From NCBI GenBank assembly GCA_020796225.1, contig CM036758.1, forward strand, positions 25,128,397-25,192,396: a stretch of DNA of 64,000 nucleotides. The letters run 5' to 3'. The translations under genes were made by a program, and so were the position numbers. The notes beneath the pieces are model-generated. The model saw only the letters and a program-made list of their open reading frames with translations, was not told where the DNA came from and did no database searches. Source of the stretch: Arion vulgaris (Eukaryota; Mollusca; Gastropoda; Stylommatophora; Arionidae). Below, one piece after another: positions 1-13,100 of this stretch; the first letter of the stretch is position 1, and each line of letters opens with the position of its first letter.

Positions 1-722
1 GCACTCCTGACAATCCCAGAACACTGTCAACATAACCTTCCCTGCTGATGGTGTAACCTTGAATTTTTGGACACAAGGCGAAGAAGGATTTTTCCACTGC
101 ATTGAAGCACGCTTTGATTCGGGCTGGTAGTGATGCACCCATGATTCATCCCAGTAACAATCCTGTTCAGCATCTCTTCTCCTTCATCTTCGTATCGACA
201 GAGATGATGCAAGGACAGGCCAAATCGGTTCATTTTGTGTTCCTCTTTCAATTGTCTGGGTACCCACCTTGAGCACACTTTCTTAAATTTAAATCGATCA
301 TGCATTATGTTGTATGCTGAACCATGTGAGCACCCTATTGCAGATGCTACAGAGTATATCGTTACTCGTCTGTCACCTCTAATCATCTCCTCCACCCGCT
401 GCACTGATGCTTCTGTTGCAATCTCAACATAACGACCAGATCGGATTTCATCAACAATTTTAGAGCGTCCTTGAGAACATTTTTCTACCCAACTATGCAT
501 CGTTTTATGGGACAAACATTTGTCAGCATAAACAGGAAGCATTTCATGAATGTCCTTTGCAGGCAGTCCTTTTGCCACAAAAAACGCACAACAGCACGTT
601 GCTCTTTGGTTGTGCTCTCCGTATGTACAGTCGCCATTTTGTTTATCGTGTGCATGGCATGAAACACATAGCGCCACCTGGCGAACGGGAATATAAAGTT
701 GGATGTTGCTGTCACCTAATGA
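1..722 (-). mobile_element. mariner-family transposon, 5' part, decayed
   Basis: The minus-strand reading from 725 carries a mariner-type transposase: a first helix-turn-helix region, the segment KKVCSRWVPRQLKEEHKMNR (the W-V-P-R-x-L linker of mariner transposases), then FGLSLHHLCR and EEMLNRIVTGM. The first catalytic Asp, expected after I-V-T-G, is not seen because the frame degrades at T-G-M-N. A later C-S-G-K-I-L piece corresponds to the S-A-G-K-V-M region. The probable terminal repeat starts TTAGGTGACAGC at a TA near 716-720. The other end lies left of the window. Clearly inactive. Confidence 0.8.
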
Positions 723-1339
723 CACTTTTAGAAAACAAAACTACATTTACCTACCATCTCACATAACTTTGTGGACTTACATTGACTTCCTCGTAGTTGT
801 ATTTGGAAGAATTTTATCTTCCAGTTTGACTGGGGTGGCCATGCTCAGTCATTATTTCTGTTTTTTTCTGATTGATTTTCAGCCCAACCATCTGGCTGTA
901 CTGGAATGAGTTGTTCACTTGTCATAAATTAGTTTTTTTTTAAAGTCATTAAGAAACACAAGAGGACTTTACAGCCTTTCAAGCCAACCACACCAGAACA
1001 CAACATCATCAGTAAAGTTAGACAAATCTAGTAGTGGTGCCATGATCAGAGAAAGAGATGCATCAGTCAATATGGTGGACAGATAAAAGACCTGCAATTA
1101 GTCGTAGCAAAAAGCTAAAAATCCTCATCTCTCAACAAGAGTCAATCCTTCAAAAACGAACTGCTATCAAAAATGAAGCAAAGATTGAAATCAATTACAG
1201 TAGTTGTCAAGAAAGTTGCTCAACAACCAAAACTCATGATGTGGAGGAAAAGGTTTTGTCAAGAAGTGTGAAAGTAAAGTTCACCTAAGAGATTCTGGTC
1301 CCTACACAAATCCATGAATGGCCCATAAAATACAGACAT
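723..1339. other. intergenic or intron stretch without recognised content
   Basis: No domain or splice-bounded exon was recognised. A short open frame at 1,058-1,288 is Lys/Ser-rich and may be the worn 5' part of the adjacent LINE N, but nothing in it is diagnostic. Confidence 0.4.
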
Positions 1340-2880
1340 ATTAAAGACTTTCAAAATGAAAACCAGATCTATCACAGATGGATGAGGACAAAGGAATGGC
1401 TATTCTTGAAAGATATATTAACAAACATGCACACAAAACCTGGACAAGCTGTGAGCCACAATAAGCGTGCTCAATGAGCTATGTACTGAAGCAGTCATGA
1501 ATTGAAGGTCTTCTGATCACTGGAGATCTATTTTGCAATTAACTGATACAAAATATCTGCTTCCTCCCTGAAAGCATCATTAATGAAGTTACAAACAGAC
1601 TTGAAGAAGCAGATATGGATGACCTGTGCACGTTCAAAAGCAACAGCATCCAAAATGACATCATCACTGAGAGCTATTTACATAGCTTCTTCCAATAGAA
1701 AAACCTAGATAGAATCTCTCATATACCTCTGGCTATAGAAATATTGCAATGCAAAACACAATAGGTAAACTAGTGGAGAAGATAATATCCAGGAAGATAG
1801 CACATGTACTCAAGATGAATCACCAACTACTCTCCATGCTTGGGTCATACAGATGGCACGGAGACATGGCACAATTTTAGTTTTTCCTATAACACATGCT
1901 AGGGATTTCACACAGTTGTACAATTGTCGAAGGTCTGGAAGATGTTTACAACTATGCTTCTTATTAATGAAGCATTTGCTAGAGCTTTATTTTCGACCAG
2001 GTCTTATCAGTTAGATATTCTCTGCATTATTCAAGAGGAAGGTGGTGCTCAGATGTGACGACTGGTCATCAGAGCTGGTAAGTCAACTCAGGGTTCTCCC
2101 ATGTCTCCAGTCCTCTTGAATGCCTACTCAAGCAGAACCACAGGGAATAACTACATGGTACAGGCATAACCCTCTCCTACTCAAATGACAACCTGGTCTA
2201 CAAACAGAGAAACAATGGAGACAGTGTTGCTTGGGAGTTACAAAATGAAGTGGATCAGATATCCTCCTGGTGCAATAGCTCTGGGGCATTGGTTAATTCA
2301 TCTAAAGCAACGGTAACTTGGTTTTTCACTGAACAATCATGTTGTCAGCCCACCATTGCTAACAGTGTTACTTTGTGGGATGGATATGGAAAGAACCAGC
2401 TACATGAAGTAATGAAATACTTAGGTGTGAGATTTGGCCGTAGTCTATAATTTAAAGGATACATAGACCACACTATTATTAAAGCTAGAAAAGATCTATC
2501 GCAATAAAGGTCATGGCGAGTAAGAACTTTGAACAGCGCTCCAGGGTTGATTCTCTAACATTAAATATGTACTAGCCATCCTGACAATTATTAACACACA
2601 AATAAACAGATTGGCGAGAATAGAAAGTGAAGCAATATGTGTAATACTTGGAGTGCTCAGAGACCCATCCTGTCAAACTATAAGATACCTCTTAGACTCC
2701 CCCATCATGGATAAACAAGATAAACTGTACAGAGCATATGATCATCTCAGGGTAAAGGTTGATATTCTGCATCCATTCCATTATATGCTGAATACACTTA
2801 AAGGGAATGGACTGAAAAGTGGTAAATCTTGGATGGGTTGTGTGTCAGCTTCTGCCTAGTGTGACATGGACAGAAATGTT
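1340..2880 (+). mobile_element. LINE N (I/Nimb-like) reverse transcriptase, heavily decayed
   Basis: Reading across many stops and shifts, the + strand shows an RT in order: YRNIAMQNTIGKLVEKIISR near 1,735 (finger motif), QGSPMSPVLLNAYS near 2,090 (motif B), a damaged Y-x-D-D-like S-Y-S-N-D-N near 2,175, NEVDQISSWC near 2,247, and the YLGVRFGRSL thumb motif near 2,420. MARIESEAICVILGVLRD at 2,611 and the D-P-L-H-P-like segment that follows are typical of the C-terminal end of these RTs. It is a 5'- and 3'-incomplete pseudogene. Confidence 0.75.
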
Positions 2881-2944
2881 AATATTGGTATCCACAGGTA
2901 TTCACCACTAACATTAATATCTGTAGGTCTACATAATAATTAAT

Positions 2945-3735
2945 ATCAGTTATATGAGGACTATCATCATAGCACTCCGGACATGTCCATAGGTGCTCCG
3001 ATCTCCACCTCAGCAAATCCAGCAGCGTCCAGCGACCCAACACGCAGTGCGATGTTGATTAATCAATCTCTTTGCATATTTAGTATGTCGTTCTTTTCGG
3101 CTGCACCAATATTGACACTCATCTCTTTCAATCGGGTCAGCGAGTGGGATTCACAGCCCTGAAACTCCTCTGTTCGGAAAGACTCTCTCAATGCATGAAG
3201 AATGTCACTTCGATCCATGGCAGCTCCGTCTGATATTGTAGCCAAGCCAGCCAATCTATCAGCTCGTTGATTACCCCTAACTCCTGCGTGCCCAGGGACA
3301 AAAATGAAGGTGATTTCTCTGATCATTGTCTGTACCAGTACCTCCACCCAGTTGCGTCTCACCATACCCGATTCGACTTTACGAATCATGCTTATGGAGT
3401 CACTGAGTATGAAAACACGAGAGTAATTGTGAGATGCCAACCAGTTCACCGCCTCCGTAACCGCCCGAACCTCCATTGCCAAGCTACTTGTGGTTGTTGC
3501 GTAGGCCCCACTGGCCTCTCTTTTTATTTTTCCTCCTGAGCGTGCTGAAAAAGCCCACGCACAGCATTGTTGGCGAATGACTGAACCATCGGTGTAAATA
3601 ACCACATCTGTATCATTGATGTCATTCAAGAGAGCCTTCACGTTTAGCAGTGATAGATTATTTTGTTCGCAGTTTTTCTTAATAGATGTAATAACGGTGA
3701 AAGCAGTTTGAAATTGATGTGGCACAGCAATCCAT
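2945..3735 (-). mobile_element. LINE N RNase H domain fragment
   Basis: A 220-residue minus-strand frame shows the RNase H fold: VVIYTDGSVIRQQCCAWAFS (first Asp), the segment TTSSLAMEVRAVTEAVNWL (catalytic Glu), FILSDSISMIRKV (second Asp), IFVPGHAGVRGNQRADRLAG (His and the last Asp). All four acidic positions look intact. The W-x-C-P-x region downstream (about 2,960-3,010) is shared with the copy at 51.8 kb. It has no linked RT on this strand, so it is a truncated LINE. Confidence 0.85.
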
Positions 3736-3740
3736 TCCTC

Positions 3741-5907
3741 TCCTGTTTCACCTCAATAATTAATAATAATTCCTCTCGACTGTATAATGCTACATAGGGC
3801 CTGCAAGTAATTTCTCCATACCACTCTATCCTGGGCAACTCGCTCAATCTCCTCCATGGAACTGAGACCGATATTTCCTGCCTCTCTCAGCAAAGTTCGT
3901 TTCAGGGTCTCCTTAGGTCGACTCTCTTTCTTGAACCCTTTGCATCCCACTTCAATGCCTGCTTTGATATTCGTTGATCATTCCTCCTCAAGGTGTGCCC
4001 AACATATCTCCATCTCTTTCTTATAACAGTTGTAACTAGTGGTTGACCAGACATGTCTCTGATTTCATCACTTCTCCTGAATTCGTTCCATTTTATATTC
4101 ATTATTTTTCGCAGACAGCTATTTTCAAATGCATTCAACTTGCTTTCTATATATTTAGTCATTTTCCAACTCTCGCTGGCATATGTCAGGATTGATACAA
4201 TATTTGAATTGAAAATTCGTAATTTAGTTTTAATACTATATAACTTGCAGTTCCATATTTTATTTAGACTTTTAAAAGCTGATGTTGCTTTGCCAATTCG
4301 TATCATAATCTCTTTTTTAACATTTCCTTTACAATCAAAATTGCTACCTAAATAGGTGAACTGCTCTGTTATTTTTATCATTTTAGATTCCAGGTGATAT
4401 CTGCATTACTTGCCATAGGTGTCTTCATTATATTTGTTTTTCATAGCTTATCTGCAGTCCAACTTTTGATGCTATAGATGACAAGTTGTCTGTTTTTCTT
4501 GCATATCTTGGTTGTTTCTACTTAACAAGACAATATCATCTGCAAAATCCTAATCTTCTAGTTGACTATTTTCTACCCAATCGATGCCAGTTTCGCCCTG
4601 CAACATTTTTGCATCACCCAGTCAATGGCCACTCCAAACAATAGCGGAGATAGAATACAGCCTTGCTTTACTCCAGGTTCAACCATAAACCAGTCGCTGT
4701 GTCCACCATCAGTGCGAACTGCACACTGTGAACCATCATAGAGGCTCTTAATAATGTTTATTATTTTGTCTGGTATTCCATAGCATCTCAGAATATTCCA
4801 CAGAGAGATTCTGTGTAGACTATCAAAGGCTTTTTAAAATCGATGAAATTTAGTATGAGTGGTTGTTGCTTCTCAATATGTTCCTCCAAAATTAGTTGTA
4901 GGGTAATTATTTGGTCTAAGCAGTTTCTCCCAGGTCTAAAACCAGCTTGTTCTTCTCTCATGGTTGTGTCCACTGCTTCTTTGATTCTATTAAGACTGAT
5001 TTTGCAGAAAGTCTTGGTCATTACTGATAATAGGGTGATCCCTCTCCAGTTGTTGCAATCTTTGAGATCAACTTTTTTGGGGGATCTTAACAATTATTCC
5101 CTTTTTCCATTGATCTCGGACAGTTTCTTCTTCCCATGCTTTATTAAATAGTTCTTGCACCTGGCTAATAGTTGTATCATCAGCCGCTTTGAGCATTTCT
5201 GCAGTAATGTTGTCATCACCCGCTGCCTTATTGTTTATCAAGGAATGGATTGCCTCCTTGACCTCAACTACACTTATCATTTCTTTGTTAATTGGTAGAG
5301 AGCTGTTTCTTGCCTCTTCGTCAAACTTGAGTAGTACTGGTGGATCAGGTCTATTTAATATTTCTTCAAAATGTTCTGCCCATCTTCTGCTCGGTATCTG
5401 ATGTTAGAACTTTACCATCTTTACTCTTGATTGGGCCACCCTTTGAAACACAAGTTCCAGTAAGTTGTTTTAGTGTATTGTATAGCATTTTACTGTTTCC
5501 AATCTTAGCTGCCTTTTCCCTTCTTCAGCCAGTCGATTGACATATGCTCTTTTATCTCTTCTAGCCGCTCTTTTCACTGCCTTGTCTTTTAGTCTATATT
5601 CCTCTTTAGCTTGGATTTCATCTGTTGCATCCTTAGTATTAAATATTGCTAGTTTCATCTTTCTTCTTTCTTGAATACATTTCCAGGTGTCATCGCTTAT
5701 CCAGGGTTTTCTGTCTTTCGTCTTTAATCCTGCGCTACTATTTGCTGCCCCAATAGTGTGTCCTTTATCTTAGTCCATTTGTCTTCAATGTTCTGTTCAT
5801 TTTCACCATTGAGTAACTCGAACCTATTTTTAAGTTCAAGCTGATATTCCTCTTTTACCTCATTATTTTGTAGCCTTTGACTGTCTATTCGCAGTTGTTC
5901 TTTTTTA
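3741..5907 (-). mobile_element. LINE A (RTE/CFDP2-like) reverse transcriptase, 5'-truncated, frameshifted
   Basis: On the minus strand the element reads KNRFELLNGENEQNIEDKW near 5,820, KEAIHSLINNKAAGDDNITA (RT finger motif), WRGITLLSVMTKTFCKI, REEQAGFRPGRNCLDQI, a broken F-D-F-K-K-A-F-D motif, the segment containing F-A-D-D near 4,545, FTYLGSNFDCKGNVKKEI, and ends with RRNDQRISKQALKWDAKG. Frameshifts at homopolymers, for example the A run at 4,834, break the ORF. Part of it (4,766-5,772) is nearly identical to 28,926-29,933. A near-full-length relative lies at 47.8-50.8 kb. Confidence 0.88.
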
Positions 5908-6775
5908 GTATATGGATAGTATCACCAAAATAGATGAAGCATCACTCAACGCAGACCAACAAAATGAACTGCTCTTTGCTGACGACCAGTGTTTATTCCA
6001 TAATAATATTGAACAGCTTCAAGAACACATAAACTTACTCAACAATAGCTGCCTCAAATACAACATGAAGATCAACATTCAAAAGACAGAAGTTATGACT
6101 ATAAGCAGAGAACATAAAGATATCAACATACAAATAAATAACCAAACCCTAAAGCAGGTGAGAGAATTCAAATACCTTGGAAGTATCTTCACATCTGATA
6201 GTAGACTGGACAGAGAGATCGAAACTAGAATCCAGCAAGCCAACAACATTACATACCAGCTTACCCCAATTTTGAAACACCCAGCTATTCCAGTAGTGAC
6301 TAAAAGACAGATTATAAATTCAATCTTTATACCAACACTGTGCTACCAGAGCCAAACATGGACACTGACAAAAGAACAAGAAAGGAAAATTACCACATGC
6401 GAAATGAGATGCCTGAGGAAAACAGTAAATAAAACCGTATAAGAGACCGTATAAGAAATGAGGAAATTAGAAGAACAGTCGGAACAACACCTGCTATTAG
6501 ATTTATTGAAAAACAGAGACTCAAATGGTTTGGCCACTTGATCAGAATGAACCCGAATACACCAGTTGCAAGAGCATACAACCTGAAAATGGAATCATCA
6601 AGAGGAAAGGGCAGACCAAGAAAAAGATGGGTTGATGGAGTTACAGACATCTTAAAACTCCACAATACCACACCATATCAAGGGACCGAGCGTGCATTAT
6701 CTCAGAAACCGATCATCAGTTAAACCTGCTACGCCTAGCGGTAAAAAAGCAGAGAAGAAGGACAAAAGAAAGAAA
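5908..6775 (+). mobile_element. LINE B 3' fragment
   Basis: An open frame of 176 codons starts at the RT active-site motif LLFADDQCLFHNN and runs through KINIQKTEVMTI, FKYLGSIFTSDSRLDREIE, PTLCYQSQTWTLTKEQER and CEMRCLR. After a shift it continues IEKQRLKWFGHLIRMNPN and GKGRPRKRWVDGVTDIL. The element ends in an AAAG-type tail (about 6,758-6,780). It abuts LINE A head to head at about 5,908. Confidence 0.88.
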
Positions 6776-7057
6776 GAAAGAATTTTTAATTTAAGTTTCA
6801 ATTTACCTATGCATAAATTATGATCACTTCCTGTAGGTCTACATACCTGCTGGATAATTTTTTCATCATCACAAGCGGTATTTCTTCTTCCCATCATCGC
6901 AAACAGTATTTCATCACAAGTCCAGATATCCTCACAAAAGTTTTTCATCTGGATATCATCAAGTTGTCTTACCACTTACAAGTTGAATTACACTAGTCAA
7001 CATTTAGTTTTTTTAAATAAAGTTTCAGATAACACTTTAAATATTGTTTTGTGCCAG

Positions 7058-7141
7058 GTATTTTAGACACAGAGGAAAAATATACTGATTCTGAAAGCCT
7101 CAGACAAGCCAAGATTTTTTACAAGTCCTGCATGAACGAAA
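7058..7141 (+). CDS. M13 peptidase exon a
   Basis: Acceptor TTTTGTGCCAG and donor GTAGGT bound 84 bases. The first two bases finish a codon from an unseen upstream exon. The 27 full codons end in SLRQAKIFYKSCMNE, which matches the M13 segment with the aromatic-x-S-C-M-N cysteine motif. One base is left over and joins CT of the next exon to make Thr. It lies between the tail of LINE B (ending about 6,775) and LINE C. Confidence 0.85.
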
Positions 7142-10100
7142 GTAGGTTGATTTTGCTTTTTTTGTGTATTTTATATGAATAATGTATATATTAAGAAGTA
7201 ATAGTCAATTAAAGCACTGTAGGTCTTGATTGCTTTGTAAACCAGCGTATCTCAGTTGTCCTTGTGTATAATTCACACACCATACATAGATGTATAAATC
7301 ATCATTAACAATGAATACCTGGAGAATATTTCCAGGAATTAATGTATATGTTTAGATGATGTGGTACCATGACATATGTTGCGATCTCGAATCTCTCCTT
7401 CTTTGTGTTCGGTTTCGTATGCTCGTCTAAACCATGAGATGGGTTGCCTCTATGAAGCTGCATGTGGAGTTCCTCGAAAGTTCCCCATAGCTTGCTCTGT
7501 AAGCTTTGTTCATAAGGCCATGTTTCGTTTTGTTGGTGTGTGTATGATGGACATGACTGCAAGATGTGCTCTGGAGTCTGTGTTTCTGTCTGGCATGCAC
7601 ACTGTGCAGTCTGAGCAGGCTTTATTCTGTGCATGTGATGGTTGAGCCTGCAGTGACCTGTTTGTAGATGAAAGATTGTTGTGTGCTGTTTTCTGTTTGT
7701 TTAGTCTGCTGATGGGGTCTTGTGGGTGTTTTCTGTGGGAATGTTGCCTCCACAATTCTTTGTATTTTTGCTTGATATGTGTCTTGATTTCTGGTAGTGA
7801 CACTGAGTGTTTGTGTTATATACGTTTTGTTCCCTTCTTAGCCAGCCTGTCTGTTCTTTGTTGCAGTATTTTTGAGGCATCGTCAAATGCCTATTGTTCA
7901 GCTCCAAAATTTGTTGAGAGTTCTCCGGTGGCACTTGAATTTTTAGTGTGGTGCCTTCTTGGAGTATAATGAAGGTTCTGGTCCCTCCTTTCCTCGCTGT
8001 CATGTCCGTTGATCTGTCTGTGTATATATGGGTCCACTCAGGTTGGGAGTATGAGGTGTCAATGTGTTCTAGTGTCTTTGTTCTCAGGATGGAACCTGTT
8101 TCTTCACCCTTTTTGTCTACATCTGGAATTGTTGATCTGGAATCTAAAATACAGTTTTTCAAAATAGTTACATGTGTTCTCAATCCAGACTGAGTCATGT
8201 ATACATGATTATCTCTATCTCCTAAACAAGAGAAAATCAACAAACTTTATTGTAATTTTCATGTTTAGCAACTTGAAATTAGTATAGATTTTGTGTTCCC
8301 ATGTCAAAGTCGTATTGTGTGTTGTCCAGTGTTATCTTTTTCAATCTTGTATCATTCATATTTCTTATATTCTAGAAAGATAGTCTGTTTCATGTTTTGC
8401 AGCTGTTTATTTGTTTGTCAAGAACCCCAAGACAGATTCAGTTTGCACTCGTTTTTTAACACTGAGAAGATATTTTGAGAGTTTTTTGTAATACCCAGGA
8501 GATTTCAAAATTCAGAGAGTGGTGTAATAGCTAAACACGTAAAACAAAGTACTACAGTTTTACAAAATACATAAACAGTGACGATAAACAGCAACGTTTC
8601 GACCAAAAGGCCTTTATCAAGCAAACAATACAACAAGAATGACGAATTTCGAGGAACACTACAAATGGACGATTACATGTGGAAACATAAACCTATCTAA
8701 TGAAAATCTGGGAATAAAAACGAACAACGAAATGAGTGCAACACAAAAACCGGAAGTGGAAAAGGAGAGGAACAATAAACAATATAGTGGATAAATGACA
8801 CATATATGGAGCAAACACACGTATAGATAACAAGGCACGAGATAAGACAGTACTAAGAAGCATAGGAATGTAATGCGTTGAGTCCAAGAGGTCGCAAAGT
8901 GCCATAGAATGAAATAAAACGGTTCTCCAGGGCGAATCGACTGCGATCATCGGAGGAACATGATCGGATGGCTGTGACCTGGACATCGTCAACTCCTGAA
9001 TGGCCAGTATCATTGAAATGAGTGGTCACAGAGCATTGGCGAATATCGCGTAAGTGTTGGGCGAATCGGTCACTGAGCTCTTACGGTTTCACCAATATAG
9101 GCCTTGTTGCATCGTAGAGTGGTGTACAATGTCTCTAATTGTGAAGGTTTCTACTCAGATGGTCTATCTGTGGTTCCTGCAATATTCCAGACACTGAGTC
9201 ATCGTATTATATATTTCTTAGTATCGGGATGGGCTGTTGCTTATACACGGGCTCAGTTTACATCCGAAATTCACAATTTTTTCTGCAAAAGTTTATATTG
9301 AACAGTTTAGATTAACTGAAGAAACAGTTTCGAAATCGCATCAATATTAGATTTAAATTTAAATACAATCGAGTTCTTGACGTCCGATCCGACATATTTG
9401 GACCACGAGGGTGAAAAGGGATATAATCCACAAATTGCTAGATACAACATAGGCATGGATAGGCATCCCTTAATTTGTTGTTTCAAACTACGATATAAAA
9501 ATTGTGTTTTTTCGTTTGCTTTGGTTTGAGCAGACTGTATAATTTAGAATATTGACTCAAAATTGGATCAATAATCATTGTAAAAATAAATAAAACCCAA
9601 ACTGATGTCTTATCCGACTAAAAATTTTTACGTTCCGGGAGTGGTAGTCACCACATGACCTCTACCAAATATATTTTTCTCCAGTTGAAGAAGGGTAACT
9701 ACCGTAAGATACGCTTTGTCATTTCCTGCGCTAAACTGATTGTTCGACAGCATAAACTTTCAATGGTCCAAGCTCAATCTAACCTCAATTTTGAAATTGC
9801 ATCAATATTAGGTTTGTGTGCTAACGTTTTTATGTATTAGCTTTCCATTAAATTGTTTAATACTTATTCTGTTCTGTCAAAATTTGGTAGGTCCTTTTCT
9901 ATTCTTATTATTAAAATATTATATACAATGCCACCTAAGAAAAGAACGCTTTTCAGTCAGACCAGCATTGACAGTAAACGAAGAGCAGCACGTAGGTCTA
10001 TAGAAAATGTAGTTGAAGAAAACGAAGATGCAACCTTCATTCGGTGTGCAGCTACTAGTTCGCGAATGACAATTTTCAGAGCGAAAGAAAACGAAGACGC

Positions 10101-13100
10101 TACTTTGATTAAACTTGAAGCTAATAGAACACACCGGGCTAATAATCGATCAAATGAGACATTTCAACAAACAGCAGTCCGACTCGAGCAAGATGCCAGA
10201 CGACGAGCAATAGCACAAGTTGCCAAATAGTCTTTGTTGAAGAATGAAGCATTGATTCATCTCACTGTGGCATTGCAGGCAATGAGAGTGCGGATGTCTT
10301 AGCTTAGGATGGCAGTGCCAAAGAGCAAATTTACCAACCCTGTCTTTTTAAGAGATCAAAACCCTCATACAGAGAAAATCGGCTGTAGACTGGAAGACAA
10401 ACATTGGATATGATTATGGAAAAGACTCCTTCAAAGACCTAAGCAGAACAGATCAGGTCATTATATTTCGATTACGCACCAGACACTGCGGACTCAACAA
10501 ACACTTATATAGACTAGGAATAAGTCAAACAGCTTTCTGCCAGTGTCAGCAGGCGGAACAGACACCAGAGCATATCCTGCAAGACTGTCCTCTCCTGGGT
10601 GAGCTGAGAAGCAACAAGTGACCACACCCAGTCAACCTGAAAACTAAGATTTGGGGAAACCTGACAGACCTGAAGCTGACTGCCCATTTTTTGGTCCACA
10701 GTAAATTAAGCGCATGACCAGAAATCGCTAAAGAAGAAGATGCCATCTCTTAGAACGGCTTCATCAATTCCTCATTAAGGATTACTAACAACTTTCATCC
10801 ATGCGAAACCGGGTTAATCAGCTAGTTATCTATAAGAAAATGTTCTGGATTAGTGGATCACTATCACAGTCATTCAAGTCACACAGTGCTTAGATTAGTT
10901 GGCAAATCTACATTTTGCTGGACTAAATTTGACAGTCATCTTTGTAAGATGGTCACAGAGGGCCCTGAACATTGAGTCATTTTCACTGAGGATGTGCTAC
11001 CTGCAAATGGAGCACCATCACAGTCATTATGTTTGTGTCTTAAGAAAAATCCAGATCGACCTTTTCAAAACCCTGGAACTGAGTCATTTAGTAGAAACAT
11101 AACATCTGTCCAGAACACTTAGTCATTTTTTCTTGGAAAGTGTTCCATGCACAGGATCATACACATAGTCATTTGAGAATTTCAACTTTTTTGCCCTGAT
11201 GAGGTACGGACACTGGTTATGAGACAGGATCTGCAAGTATTAGCCACACCGGTAGAAATGATCCCTTCCAACATAGACTTGGTGAAACCTGCTGGAAGTA
11301 AAGCAATACTTCCACTGACATAGCTCTGATGGTGGTTAGGGTAGTCAAGTTGTTGTAATGTAAAGGCATCTTCGATAATTTGTGGCTCTCTTTAGGTCAA
11401 TATAAGTTGCAATTTTGTATGACAGCAAAATTAAACTAACTCTTGGATGTCTCTTCTCCTCCCCACCACCTCCTTTTGATTTTGCATGTAGTATTATCTT
11501 TAGCTGACACAAGGTGACACAGCAATCTATTCCTTTCCTTGTTCAATTCTGGAATGTTCATATATTTTATCGAGAACATCCTCTGCCTGGCTCAACCATG
11601 ATCTGCCTGTCTTGAGTCTACACACTTTCTCCTTAATGAGGATCTCATGGAGGGGATGTTCCTTCTGTGCGTTGATTTTTGGTATAAAATATCTTTAGTT
11701 ATATGGCCATTCTCCATTTGACACAGATGATCCAGCCATCTTAGGTGGTGTTGGAGGATGAAAGGGGCCATTCTGAAACTCTCAACATATTTTTACATCT
11801 CGTTTTTACTCTATTAGATAGCACTACTACTACTGACTCTACGCCTACTTCTATTATCTCTGCTACTATCACCACTAACTGCTATTATTATTGTTCCTAT
11901 GAATAGAACTATTGCTACAACTACAGCAACCACCACTACAACATCGACTATTACTACTACTTCTACAACCACTACTACTTGATGTTTTTTCCCTCATTTA
12001 ACCAGCTATGATCAATGACATCAAAGATGCAGATTTCAAAAAAGAACTGGTAAATATTTTTGAAGTGTCCTCATTCAACTTAAAAGAGAGGTCAAAGGGC
12101 AACTTTGATTTGGTGAAAATACTGAGCAAACTTACAGAGTATGGATCTATTGATCTAATCAATTTGTATGTGGGCATGGATACAGAAAATTCAAGCAAGA
12201 GAGTTCTTCAGGTAAGATTATTATCTGGTAGTATATTTATTATTCATCTCTCTTATTACTTTCAGTTTCTTATAGAAAATAGGGGTGCAACTTATAACTA
12301 ACATTTATATTAGTTTTTTTAATTCAGCTTTTATAATGAAACATTATGCTAATATGTTCCTTACATTGTGTGTTTTTTTTTTTTAATTTCAGGTTTTATA
12401 ACAAAGTCATTTTAAATGATTTGGGTTGTTAGCCCTAACCCAGCCCCAAATAACGTGGGAGAATATTGTCCAATAGGACACACTTGTACAGATGAGTTGC
12501 TGGTACAATTTTAGGAACATTAAAACCAAACTTTATAGTACCACTATTACTGAGTTAAAATGTAGCATGATTTCAGATCTGACTTGATTCTGATCAGATC
12601 TGGGTAGGCCGTCATAGCTAGTTTGTGCCACTACCATTTTTATAATGAAAAATTATCACATGGTAGTATATTTGCTACATGAGAGGAACATAACAGTCTA
12701 TGAAATAAGGAGCTGGAAAAAAGTCATCACAGTTATAAGAAGAGACAGAATGAGAAGCACAGACCATAAGGAGCAAGAGAGAAAGCTATTGTGTGAGGTG
12801 AGGTGATTGAGAAAAGCAATCTATTTCAACAAGTAGAAAAACTGACATTACATATATTGTAGGAACCACGGCTGCCATAACATATGTGATGACAGAACAT
12901 AAAAGGTTTCAGCCTTGAGAATTAAGTCCAGTCAACTACCATTTTTAGTCTACAACAGTTGATATGACTATGGTTGAAAATCTGGTCAGAGTGCACTAGG
13001 AAGGACAAGAGGCAGATTAATAGACAAATTCAAATAACCTCTGCAATACATTTGATTCAGCAACTTGATAATTAATTTCCCATCAGGCTTAACTGCCTTT

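Noticed and set aside
6780..7057. A further upstream M13 exon just before exon a
   Set aside because: No frame there shows the expected Cys-Gly-x-W or neighbouring M13 motifs with a phase-1 donor.
9928..10230. A host exon or small gene starting M-P-P-K-K
   Set aside because: No splice sites in phase, Arg/Glu-rich repeats like a transposon leader, and a LINE C fragment follows directly; kept only as a possible Helitron piece.
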